From assembly GCA_001275005.1 (NCBI GenBank), contig JWZX01002888.1, forward strand, positions 1 to 16,725: a DNA stretch of 16,725 nucleotides, given 5' to 3'. The stretch is from Chrysochromulina tobinii. Taxonomy: Eukaryota > Haptophyta > Prymnesiales > Chrysochromulinaceae. Each line of letters starts with the position of its first letter. Within the stretch, counting starts at the first letter, position 1. The notes beneath the pieces were generated by a model, which had not been told where the DNA came from, searched no databases, and saw nothing but the letters and a program-made list of their open reading frames with translations. Made by a program: the position numbers and the translations under genes. Below are positions 1 through 8,712 of the stretch, one piece after another.

Positions 1-1779
1 CGGGCCGCCGCCTCCCTCGCCTCCACCTCCCTCCCCCCCCCACCCTCTCCACCGCCCTTACCACCGCCCTTACCTCCGCCACCGTCCCCCCCTCCCGACG
101 TGCAAATCTCCCCAGAGCTCGTCGATGCCCGATTGCCGCCCATCTTCAACATCAGCGGCAGTGCAATCTCCGAGGGAGATCTTCTGGTCTTCCTGCCCAC
201 TCGGGCGTTACGTGGCGGCCATCTCGAGAACGACGGCACGCGCGATCGCTCGAAGCCCGGCTGCCTCGGTGCCCTCGTGCGCGAATTCATCTATGGAGCG
301 CGCGTGCAGCGGTTTGCAACCAACGGCCGACTCTGGTTCGGCCCCATCCGCTTTACATACCCTGGCACGTACCAGCTGTGCCACACGAGTTTGCCGAATC
401 CAACCTCGGATGACGACTTCCATTACATCTCCACCGTCGCCGTCACAGTCTTTTTCGAGCCGCCTCCGCCGCCGCCTCCAAACCCACCGCCACCTGTGCC
501 ACCGCCGCCATCACCGCCGCCCCCATGGCGCCCGCCACCGTCTCCGCCGCCACCGCCGCTGCCGCCGCCGTCGCCGCCGCCGCCGTCGCCCCCGCCTCCT
601 TCATGGCCACCCTCGGCGCCTCCGTCGCCCGCCCCCCCCGCGCGTTCGGCCTCCAGCGAGTGTCACAGCGGGTGCCCTTACGCCGCCGCATTCGTCGCCG
701 GCCGGGCGTCGTCGCCTGAGCACCACGAGCCCCCCACCTCCCGCACCGCCTCCATCACCTACACCCGGCGATGACCTAGCGGGCGACGCAAGCAGCGGTG
801 ATATGAGCAGCGACGAGTTCGGCAGCGGCTGACGCCGCCATCTCCATCGCCGCAACCCTCGCCGCCACGACCGCCGCCAGCACCGCCATTCCCGCCGCCA
901 GCACCGCCATTCCCGCCGCTTGCGCCGCCTGCAGAGTATTTCCTCACGATGAGGACAGTCTCGGTGAGGCTCACGATCAATGGCGATACGGCAGAGGGCG
1001 CTCGGGGTTCCGTGGCTGCCCCCTTCACCTTCTACGACCCGCGAGCCTTTGGCGTCGCGCGCGTGCATCCTGCGGGTGGTCCGTCCGGTGGTGCTACCCT
1101 TGTCACAATCACATTGATCGATGAAGCGCTGCTCATCGATCTGGGCGGGAGCGAAGGCGGAGTGCGCTGCCGCTTCGGATCGACGGATGCGGGATGGGAA
1201 GCCATCGTGCGTGGCGAGCTGTCAGACTGCCGAGGCCAGCGGCGCTGCGGCGGCGGACGTGGAGCGATCCAGTGCCGTGCGCCACCCTACACGGGAGCCG
1301 TGGACACCGCCTCCGCCACAGCCTCGGTGTCGCTCAGCATCTCCGTCAACGGTGGCCAGCACTACGCCGAGGCGCTCCCGCACTACTACTACCGCTATTA
1401 CGTCGGCACGGCATGGCTCATCGACGGCCTGGAGCCGACGTACGGCTCGGTCGCAGGGAATACCTCGGTGCTCGTGCGTGCGGCGCGTCGGCTTGAGGAC
1501 TTGGGCGATGTTCGATGCCGCTTTGGCGCGCTCAACACTGTTGTGGACGGCACAGTGGATTCCGAGGCGGGCGGCGTGCGCTGCATCTCGCCAGCGCATT
1601 GGGCAGCCGAGCAGCTCGCCTCAGAGGTGGCAGTGCCGCTCGAGGTCACTCTAAACGGCCAGGACTTTCTCAGCCTCCCCCCAGCTGCCGAACACCTCCG
1701 CCGCTTCGTGTACCGACGAGACGCCGAGTGGGCCGCGCGCGAGTGTCGTGCCTCCACCGAAGGCTCGTGCCGTGGCTAA
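1..1779 (+). CDS. Secreted-type Pro-rich protein with IPT/TIG domains, 5' partial
   Basis: The frame is open at the window edge, so the start lies outside. A Pro-rich linker leads into an unrecognised module of about 115 residues (coding about 94-460) with two cysteines and an all-beta look, followed by a long (P)nS linker to about 650. After 937 come the tail of one IPT/TIG-like unit, then two complete TIG units. Each has a G-P-S/T-x-G start, a VRCRFG strand, a Cys plus Pro, a V-L-T/S-x-N-G strand and an aromatic F/Y-x-Y end. The frame changes are best explained by two introns: 672-729 (GT..AG, 58 nt) and 798-934 (GTGATA..CTGCAG, 137 nt). With these, 1-671, 730-797 and 935-1779 join in one frame to the TAA. 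The 830-934 stretch is also Pro-rich and open, so it could instead be exon. TIG domains are typical of extracellular or surface proteins; no binding partner can be named. The TIG call is firm; the intron model is inference. Confidence 0.55.
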
Positions 1780-2262
1780 CCCACATATCACATTATCGTA
1801 GTTCTTAGTCTTCATAAACGTTCACCTTGCAAGATGCAACGTGCAAGATTAAGGCCAACACCGTGTGGCCCCCGGTCGCCCGGTTGCACACGACCCGTAG
1901 TCGGTCTCTCACTTGCCCGGTGCGGTGTGCGCGGGTTGCGTCTCGTGCGCGTCGCGAGTGCTGGCAGTGGGGAGGGGCGGCGGGGGCTCCCCGGCGGGGG
2001 GGGGAACCTACTCGCCGTCCAGCACGCGTCGAGTGCACTCGGACTCGCGCGCCCTCTGTCTTAATTAATACGTGTAATCTGTGTACGCTCAGTTGCGTGT
2101 TCCTTGAGTTGTATGCTCTGCGGCTCCGTGGCTGCCCCTTGAGCCTACAGTGCTCTGCTCCTTGATTGTAATGCGATGTGTAGCTCTCACCTGCTTCTTG
2201 TGCTTTTGATCCACCTTGTGCTGCGCTGCCCAAGGCCACACGCGCCGCGGGTCCCGCAACTC
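1780..2262. other. Convergent intergenic region
   Basis: This lies between the end of the TIG gene (+) and the end of the TTL-like gene (-). It must hold both 3' UTRs. A G-rich run lies near 1970-2005, and short direct repeats of TGCAAGAT occur near 1829-1850. No coding frame with recognisable content was seen, and no clear RNA gene. Confidence 0.6.
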
Positions 2263-4145
2263 TCACCCCTCCATATCAGCCATGAGTGCCTGTACGCCTC
2301 TCACCGACGCCCCCGACTGCCGGTGCAGTGCGTGCGCAAAACGGCCCGCGACCTTGAGGCTGCGATGAAAGCGCTCCAGCTCAGCGACCGGCTCTTCGCA
2401 CGGGCGCGCCAACACGCACTGGAAACCACCCTGGCGCTCGCCCACAGAAGCTGACGCCTGCTCAGGAGGACGCGCGCGAAGGGCAGCCGCCGCACCACCG
2501 CTCGGATCGCCAGAGTAGAGACGCGTCTGTGTGATGGCGAGCACGTCGGCGAGCAGTGCATCGGCCGCCGCCTGAAGTCGGCCGCCATGGAGCGACAGGT
2601 CAGGGCCCGAATTGACCTAAGGGTAAGGGTTAGAGGGTTAGGGTTAGGGTAAGGGTTAGGGTAAGGGTAAGGGGTTAGGGTTAGGGTAAGCGATAGGTCA
2701 GGGCCCGAATTGACCTCAAGTAGCCAGCCACGCCCCTGAGGGTCCACCGCCACGTCGAAGCCGAACAACTCGAAGCAATGAGGCAGTGGGAAGAAGGCGG
2801 CGCTGCTACGGCGAAAGGGAGTGAAAGCATCTGCCGCAATCGAGCGACACTGCTCGAGCAACGAGGCGGCGAAGGCCGGCTCGAACGCCTCTGCTAGTGT
2901 TCGGGTATGGAGCCGCTCGTCATACGCAGCCCCGTGCTCCTGCTGTGCGTGGTTAGTGAGGTGTGCAAGCAGGCTGGTTTCCCGGCAGACTCTGTCGAGC
3001 TCAGGCGAGTCACCAGCACAAAGCCCATCGACGCCCCTGTGCCCAACTTGCCCCGACGGGCTGTGACGCGGCGGAACGACGATCGAAGCGGTGGGAGGGC
3101 TCCAGGGCTCTGAGGCCAAGAGGACGAGCGGTGCATCGTGCACCCAGACGCTCAGCGCACCGAGCGCGAGCACATGCAGCCGCAGGTGGAACTTGAGGGA
3201 GCCTCGCGCGCCACGATGCTCGCCCTCGGGACTGGCCGATGGATCACGCATGGCGAGCGGCGTCAGCGTGCTCGGCAGCAGCAGAGGAGGCACGTAGTGT
3301 TGCAACAGCCAGTCGCGATGACGAGGGTACAAGGCAAGCGCTCGCCGCAGGCCGGCCTCGTCTCCACTACAGAGCACCGCGATGCCCTCGCCGCGGTTGG
3401 CTCGGCTCGGCTTAAGCATCCATAGCGACGCATCATCGGTCGGCCCACCTGATGAGGGGGGTATGATGAGGGGGGTATGATGAGGGAGGTATGATGAGGG
3501 AAGCAATCAGTGGCCACCCGCATGCAATCGGTAGCCATCAGGGGCTCTTCACTTCGACAGCCCAGCCTCGGGCGCACCTGTAGCGCACACCCTGCACCAG
3601 CCCGCAGCGAACTCCGCGATGTCCTCGGCATTCTCGATGTCGGCCACGATGGTCACCGGCCAGCGCGACGCAACCTTGTGCTTGCGCATGTGGTGCAGCA
3701 GGTCCGCTTTGCGCACCAAGCCTGTCTTCAGGTACTGCGCTGAAGCTGTCGTCTTGGCGGCAAGCACCTCGTCCCACGCCACGGAGCCAAAGTCGCACCA
3801 CCACAACGTGGCAGTCGCAGCAGCCGAGCTTGTCGCTGACAGAACATGCCATCCAGACGTAATCAGAGCGCGCGTGACTGCCGCAGCGGTGTAAGGCACG
3901 CTGAGGCTTACGACGGCGGTCGGCGGTCGTTTCGGCGGTGGCGGTGGCGGTGGCGGTGGCAGCGACAGAACGCAATGGAGCCGGCTGCTCAGCACCGCGG
4001 GGAACTCTGCCTCGGCGGCGGCAAGCTTGGCAACATGCAACGTGGATTGCGGCAGCAGGGCGTGGACCACCTCGCCGGTCGCCACGGGATGTACTTCGTC
4101 TTCACCGTGGCAGTGTATGGGCATGTGGGGCGACCCTCTGTGCAT
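2263..4145 (-). CDS. Tubulin-tyrosine-ligase (TTL) family protein, three exons
   Basis: Spliced model: exons 4145-3578, 3448-2715 and 2616-2263 give 551 residues. The TTL family uses ATP to ligate amino acids to tubulin or other proteins; the closest resemblance by eye is TTL itself. Visible motifs are a Lys in LWMLKPS (K202) followed by RGEGI (208-212), K-F-H-L-R (275-279), A-S-E-P-W (301-305), H-L-T-N-H (352-356), and the FELFGFDV plus WLLEVN block ending in E434-V435-N436, whose Glu and Asn bind Mg/ATP in the family. The N-terminal part (KTGLVRKADLL) resembles the TTL N-terminal lobe; a run of prolines sits near residue 70. Both introns are needed: the first carries an in-frame stop if read, and the second (98 nt) shifts the frame. 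The start is the first ATG of exon 1; the Met seven residues later is an alternative. It lies 168 bp downstream of the LRR gene, same strand. The substrate (tubulin or other) is not decided by the sequence. Confidence 0.82.
2591..2716. repeat. Interstitial telomeric repeat flanked by a 28-bp direct duplication
   Basis: The flanking copies are 2591-2618 and 2689-2716 and match at 27 of 28 bases. Everything between (2619-2688, 70 bp) is TTAGGG-like: five exact TTAGGG units mixed with TAAGGG and two variants (TTAGAGGG, TAAGGGG). No other sequence is inserted. The arrangement fits capture or synthesis of telomeric DNA at a staggered double-strand break, with fill-in making the duplication. Confidence 0.9.
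2617..2714 (-). other. Telomere-repeat intron of the TTL-like gene (98 nt)
   Basis: On the minus strand the exon ends CTTGAG and the intron starts GTCAATT. It ends CCCTTAG, and the next exon starts GTCAATT. The GT and AG both come from a duplicated target containing AGGT. Removing it joins codons E434 and V435 in phase 0 and keeps the TTL motif and downstream frame intact. The intron interior is telomere-like repeat whose sense strand is CCCTAA/CCCTTA, giving a pyrimidine tract and repeated CTAAC, which resembles a branch-point motif. Confidence 0.8.
3449..3577 (-). other. First intron of the TTL-like gene, with 14-bp minisatellite
   Basis: The 5' side is CTACAG then GTGCGCC; the 3' side is CATCAG then GTGGGCC (129 nt). 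Joining gives one Gly codon from g plus gt and continues into the ATP-binding Lys motif. The borders are a near duplication: 3442-3451 and 3571-3580 match at 9 of 10. Inside, 3451-3502 is a GATGAGGGGGGTAT unit repeated about 3.7 times, next to CAATCAGTGG-like sequence at 3504-3513 that recurs in two LRR-gene introns. Confidence 0.75.
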
Positions 4146-4313
4146 GTGGGTTTCTGTGTTTTAAACATTGGCTGTGAAAAAGACAAAAAGAACGGTGCTC
4201 CAAATTAGGCAAGAGGCGCTCAATTCGAGCGTGTGTCCGTGAGGTGATGAGCGTGACCGAATCATCGCTCGATCGGGCGCTTGATGGTGCAGGGTGCAGA
4301 CCGACGGCGCCGT

Positions 4314-6512
4314 CTACTTGACGCCGCTCGTGGCGGAGCTGTCCCACAGAGCCGGCTTGGGCTGCTTGGTTGGGCTCCTCGCTGGATCTCCCGATCTCAG
4401 ATCTGAGCTGCTCTCCTGAGTTGGGCCGGAGCCGTCCTCGGACTTTTTGAGCTCCTTCAAAATGGCGGCTGCCTTCGTTTGTTGGACTTCCTTGGAGCTC
4501 TTTCCGGGGCCTCGTTGTTTGAGCCGTGATCTCATCACGGAGCCACCAACTGAGTGTCAGGTCGATGTGGGAAATCAAGGGGACGACGTGAGAAGCACAG
4601 GTGGTCGATGTGGGAGATCAAGGGGACGACGTGAGAAGCACAGGTGGCGGCGGCGGCGCGTAGGGCGGCGACCGTCCGAAGGCGGCAGGTGGTGAGGCTG
4701 GGCGGTGCGGGTGCGGCGGCGGCGCATACTCATGGTAAGAGTGTGAATCTTGGACAATTCTTCGGCCGTATGCGGCTTCGTGTACTCTCCACCGTGCTGC
4801 AGGTCGAGGGAGAGCGAGAACAGATTGGACCGCTGCCACGCCATCACAAGCTCTTTGGTCGAATTCACCGTGAAATAGTTCTCTTCGAGGCAGAGGATCC
4901 TCAGCCTGCGTGGCAATCAGTGGCAATCAGTGGTAATCAGTGGTAATCCGTGGCAATCAGTAGCAATCAGTAGCAATCAGTAGCAATCATAGGGCATCAG
5001 AGGTAGGTTCGAGGCAGAGGATCCTCAACCCTTGATCCGGCTCTCGGCAGTTCGTGTCGAGCGCCGCGGCGAGCGCGGCACACCCAGCGGACTGGACGTT
5101 TACATCCCGGAGCTGCAGCTTCGTGAGCGTCTTGTTCAAGTACAGGCTCTGAGCGAGGGCCGAGACGCCGAGATCGCCCAGTGCGTTGTGCTGCAGCCGC
5201 AGACAGCGCAGCGGGCAGCCGTCGAGCGCGAGCGCTATCGCGAGCGCGTCGGCGCTCTTGGACGTGATCTCATTGAGCTCGAGGCCGAGATTCTGCAGGA
5301 AGCAGGTGCGCGATTTCGGGTCTCGGGCATCCTCCTTGTAATCGAGCGCCAGGGACAGCTGCGCCACCCCTTGGTCGCCTACGGAGTTCGCAAACAGCCA
5401 GAGGGACTGAAGTGGCTTACAGCGCCCGACGCCCATCGCGAGGTGGCGACAGCCGATCGATGTGATATTGCACTCTTGCAGGCCGAGTGTGAGCAGAGAA
5501 TGAGTGCGCGGCAGCGCGCGCCCTAGCAGCGCGGCACCCGCGTCGCCGATCGGGCAGCAGCCGAGGGAGAGTGTCTGAAGCGTGAGTGACTTCCGGATCA
5601 GCTCACCCAGGTAGGCAGCACTCCGCGGCCCCAACGAGTTGTGCTGATGAAGGACGCAATCAGACGGTCATCAGTGGTCATCAGTGGCAATCAGTGGGCA
5701 TCCAGCGACCACCCATCAGCGGTCATCCGGAACACACGGTGCACTCAGTGGCCATCGGTGGTCATCCGGAACACACGGTGGCACTCAGTGGGCATCGAAA
5801 TGGCACTCACCTGCAGCGACAGGTGTTTGCACCCCTTGCCCTGTTCCTCACATTCCAGTGAAAGGGAAGCGGCCTCCCAGAGGAGAGCTTTCTGCTGCAT
5901 GGTGTGGCGTCTAAGGGCGGTTCTCAGCAGGGCCTTGGCGCGGCTGGGCCTTTTGCGATGGCGCAGGGCTCTTTTCTTGGCTTCGTAGGCGCGCTGCGAG
6001 CGCGGCGTGAACCGGTACGATGGCAGCTGGTAGTTGTCGTCCATTTGCTCGCTGAGAGAACGCTTATGGTCTTCCGCCCATAAAGCATACAGTTCATCGG
6101 GCCACACGACGCAGCTCGCGCGCTCCCACTCTGCCTCCTCACGTGCATCCTGTTCTGTTGCTTCGAGGGCGAAGGGGTTGTGGTTGCTCAACTCCGCCAA
6201 TGTAGGGGCCTCACGCGAGCGTTCGAAGATCGATTGCGCTTTGAGAGCGGCCTCCGAGCGCCGCTTGGCCACAAGGTCGCCCTCGGCAATCATGCGCACA
6301 AGCACCTTGATTTCATTGTCGCCGAGCCGACTGTCCTCGTACCCTTCGAGATCGACGATCTCATTGCTGTTGTCGACTTGGCCCTTCATGCGCAAGAGCA
6401 CCAGATCAGGCACGGCGTCAAAGTTAGCCTGGCCCTTGGCGTCGTGGTTGCGGTGCGAGCTACCGCCGCCGCTATGCTGACTGCGCGATCGAGCCGATGG
6501 CTGCGGCTCCAT
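4314..6512 (-). CDS. Leucine-rich-repeat protein (ribonuclease-inhibitor type), four exons
   Basis: Spliced model: exons 6512-5811, 5643-5030, 4905-4730 and 4549-4314 give 575 residues. Residues 1-170 are hydrophilic and unrecognised; about 170-215 is strongly basic (Arg/Lys-rich helix). From about 228 follow LRRs of RI/NLRC3 style (L-x-x-L-x-L-x-x-N/C-x-I/L-G-x-x-G-x-x-x-L), about eight units to about residue 470. The first is split by intron 1 and reads LSLQ then HNSLG when joined. The C-terminal tail is Lys/Ser-rich and probably disordered. No signal peptide is visible, so it is likely cytosolic, perhaps flagellar or cytoskeletal, as many such LRR proteins in algae are (inference). Introns 1 and 2 are well supported because both restore an LRR. 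Intron 3 (4729-4550) is supported only by phase agreement and the Lys-rich final frame. The start is the first ATG of a long clean exon. Confidence 0.72.
4550..4729 (-). other. Putative third intron of the LRR gene, with 43-bp tandem duplication
   Basis: The proposed borders are GTATGC and CTGACACTCAG (180 nt). Phase 1 joins to the frame encoding the Lys-rich tail. Within it, 4561-4603 and 4604-4646 are tandem copies of a 43-bp unit with one difference (about 4573 versus 4616), a recent duplication. A (CCG)n-like stretch occupies the 5' half. If unspliced, the exon runs on to a stop at 4575 with an Arg/Pro-rich tail. Confidence 0.5.
4906..5029 (-). other. Second intron of the LRR gene, bordered by a 23-bp duplication
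   Basis: GT at 5029-5028 and AG at 4907-4906 give 124 nt. The coding sequence for LRILCLE occurs twice, once at each border: 4884-4906 and 5008-5030 match at 22 of 23. Splicing keeps one copy and continues into ENYF. The one mismatch is silent (TTG versus CTG, Leu) and lies in the T of the 5' GT. The interior holds a decamer array, 4914-4990, of CAATCAGTGG/CAATCAGTAG, about 7.7 copies. Confidence 0.8.
4914..4990. repeat. Decamer tandem array CAATCAGTGG
   Basis: About 7.7 head-to-tail copies with variants TAATCAGTGG, TAATCCGTGG and CAATCAGTAG. It lies wholly inside the second LRR-gene intron. The same motif appears in the first LRR-gene intron and the first TTL-gene intron. Confidence 0.9.
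5644..5810 (-). other. First intron of the LRR gene, repeat-rich
   Basis: The exon ends CTGCAG, then a strong GTGAGT; the 3' end is CCTTCATCAG (167 nt, phase 0). It contains CAATCAG/TCATCAGTGG motifs and a roughly 38-bp unit (GGTCATCCGGAACACACGGTG plus CACTCAGTGG) in two copies near 5720-5795. Its 3' portion (5646-5663) matches the first TTL-gene intron (3493-3510) at 16 of 18 bases, suggesting the two introns are related. Confidence 0.8.
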
Positions 6513-6889
6513 GTCGTTGAACAGCCACGATGTTGGAGCGGCCCTTGGACTGAAGTCGCCTCTTGAGTCTGGCCGAGGCGGCCAAGTTGGCCTCGTGCGG
6601 AATTCGCCTCTCTGAAGCTGTGTTTTGGCCAGTTCAGTTCAGTTCAGTTTCTTCGCGGTCCCCCCACGCTGAGTTTTGGCGAAGGCGCCGCGCGCCGCCA
6701 AACCCACCTCACGCCACAGTAATATACGGCCCAAACCACAGTCCAACTCAAGTCAAGTCACCTCTTCCGCAGCGGCCTTGGTTTGCGCAATATAAAAAAA
6801 GAACACGATGCACGTCGGGGCCCAATTGTCGGGGCCGCGGCGTGAGTCTCCCTCCTGAACTCCCTCTGCTCGGGCCTATTTCGCTCCTC
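6513..6889. other. Intergenic region upstream of the LRR gene
   Basis: It separates the LRR gene start from the end of the frame-broken gene, both on the minus strand, so it holds one promoter and one 3' UTR. It contains a short GTTCA microsatellite (about 6633-6651) and an AT-rich AATATAAAAAAAG at about 6789. No supported coding frame was seen. Confidence 0.5.
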
Positions 6890-8712
6890 CTAAGGAGTAC
6901 ACGCTTGTAAAATTGCTCGCAGCTCTTCGACTGGCCAGACCGCCGCCGCGCCCTCGCTCTCGAGCTCGGCCGTCAGATGCTCGCGCAGCGTCGTGCGGCC
7001 GTCGCCGAGAAAGGAACCATCCAAAAAGTTGGCGAGCACATCAGCCCCAGCCTTGCGCTGCGCTCGCAGGCAGAGCATCACGTACGCGGGCACGGGGAGC
7101 AGGTCGGCGCGGTACAAGGCACCTTGGTAGTACTGCCCAACGGCGTCCTGGTACGCCTCCACACTTCCTTGCAAGCGCTCCCGCACTGTACTCCTCGTCT
7201 GTGAACTCGGAACACAGCAGCGCCTCGCCCGCCGCACCAGTGTCACTCACGTAGCGCGCGGGGCCTATGCGTAGCCTCGCCTCCCGAGAGAGGAGGCTCG
7301 GGGAGCTCGGAGAGGCTCGATCTCGTACAGGCAGATGCGCAGCCGGGCGCCTTCGACACGGTCGCGCCGTAGCGGTGGCGAGGCGACGGCCCGTGGCAAG
7401 GCCTCGCCGGATGTTGACGATCGAGACCAGGTTGAAGACGCGGCAGTAGCCCGAGACAGTGCCCAACCGAAAGCCTCGAAGCGACGGCGACGTCAGCCGG
7501 GCGCTCTCTTCGTCCATCAAGCTGGCGTACCCGGCGACCGTCAGGGTGCGCCCCTCATCACAGAGCGCACTCTCGAGGCGCATCTCGCGCACGAGGTTGC
7601 TCTCGAGGCGCATCTCGCGCACGAGGTTGCTCTCGAGGCGCATCTCGCGCACGAGGTTGCTCTCGAGGCGCATCTCGCGCACGAGGTTACACTCGAGGCG
7701 CATCTCGCGCACGAGGTTGCACACGTCCCAGCTCGATGTGGCTATCGATGTGGTGGCCAGGCCTACTGCGTCTGCCGCAGCCGCAGCATGCGCCGCTGCG
7801 GCTGCTGCTGACGTCGACGTCGCCGCCGCCGCCGCCGCCGCCGCTCGCCTCTGCACATCCCATGCCTGAGGCTCGAGCAGCCCGCGAAAGCGCGTGCCGT
7901 CCGCCGCCCAGCGTGCCCCGAACCCGTCTCGCTGTCGGATCTCAAAGACTGGCTCGTGGTCGCCGACGCCACTGTGAATGTTAATCCAGCACGCCTCGTG
8001 TAGCAGACGCGTCAGGACCTCGGCCGCGCGCGCATTCTTCGCCTGGTCGTTGCCGCGGATGCCCGCACCCCAGACGTGGCTCTCCGATCGCTGCCAGTGC
8101 TTGTGCAGCGCCCTCGCTCCGACAGACAGCCTTGACGTTCCCGAGTGCGGCGCGAGGAAGGAGCGGCAAAGTGCCACGGGCGATGGCGGCGGCAGCAGCT
8201 CCGTTCCCACCGTGCGCCGAACGCGAAGGAGCGCGAGGATGCCCATCGGCCCCAAGGCCCACGAGAAGCCGCGCGAGCTGCTCAGGGGCGGCGGTCGACG
8301 CGGCAGTCACCGCCAACCCTGTAAGAGGCTCATAAGCAGACGAGTCGGGCGGCACCGTCTCGGAGAGATCGGGTGGCGTTGCCGTGCCGGCCCATGGAAA
8401 GCGGCCACGTTCGCGCCACAAGAGCAGTGCATTGGACAGTTCGCGCACGAATGGCCGCCGAGGGACGGCCAGAGTTGTCGTCTGCATCACGTCCCGCAGC
8501 AGCGCTTGCATTGCGGCATCGTCGGCGGCAGTAGCCTCAACATCGTCAGCCTCCTCGACGAGCAGCGCTGCACTCAATGCCGGCGGCAGTACGTCTACCG
8601 TGGGCAGTGCAGCGCGCAGACCGCGCTCGATGACGCTCTGGGAAGTCGCCTTCGCTGCCGCAGGTTGCGCAGGAAAGAGGCAGGCGAAGGCTTGGAGGAA
8701 TTCTTGTAGCAT
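6890..8712 (-). pseudogene. Frame-broken gene with GGCT-like region
   Basis: Three minus-strand frames carry consecutive protein-like segments. 8712 to about 8110 is an Ala/Leu-rich helical region. About 8110 to about 7215 has a W-G-A-G-I-R-G-N-D block, a G-A-R-W block, an Ala run, five copies of NLVREMRLES, then a gamma-glutamylcyclotransferase-like start (GYASLM, NIRRGLATG, LLSREARLR, TDEEY). About 7215-6890 has YRADLLPVPAYVMLCLRA, FLDGSFLGDGRTTLREHL and a stop. Near 7330 the expected CLYEI strand lies in yet another frame. GGCT-family enzymes cleave gamma-glutamyl peptides, but activity here is doubtful. At least three small shifts are needed, while neighbouring genes read cleanly, so decay is favoured over sequencing error. 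An intron 7249-7198 (GTGAGT..TTCACAG, 52 nt) could explain the last shift but would remove the TDEEY segment. The family call is from motif memory only. Confidence 0.5.
7571..7720. repeat. 30-bp tandem repeat, five copies
   Basis: Five contiguous 30-bp units (unit start TCTCGAGGCGCATCTCGCGC) with only two or three substitutions, mostly in the last two units. On the minus strand they read as a ten-residue repeat NLVREMRLES in frame, just before the GGCT-like region. Near identity says the expansion is recent. Confidence 0.95.

Noticed and set aside
443-1068. Minus-strand frames rich in Gly/Arg/Ala opposite the Pro-rich linker
   Set aside because: They are shadows of CCG/GCC-rich codons on the plus strand and have no domain content.
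2619-2688. True chromosome end or subtelomere
   Set aside because: The repeat is only 70 bp, degenerate, flanked on both sides by coding sequence of the same gene and by a target duplication; it is interstitial.
4914-4990. CRISPR or iteron-type origin
   Set aside because: Ten-bp head-to-tail copies without spacers, inside an intron whose removal restores an LRR frame.
7199-7217. A 19-nt mini-intron (GTGCGG..CAAG) rescuing the last frame shift of the GGCT-like gene
   Set aside because: It would fit the frame, but every other intron in the window is far longer; a small indel is simpler.
7571-7720. CRISPR array
   Set aside because: The 30-bp units are contiguous without spacers and lie in a coding frame of a eukaryotic gene.
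8255-8255. Independent gene starting at the ATG at 8255 (-)
   Set aside because: The start lies inside a protein-like frame from 8712 that appears to continue into it; treated as one frame-broken gene.
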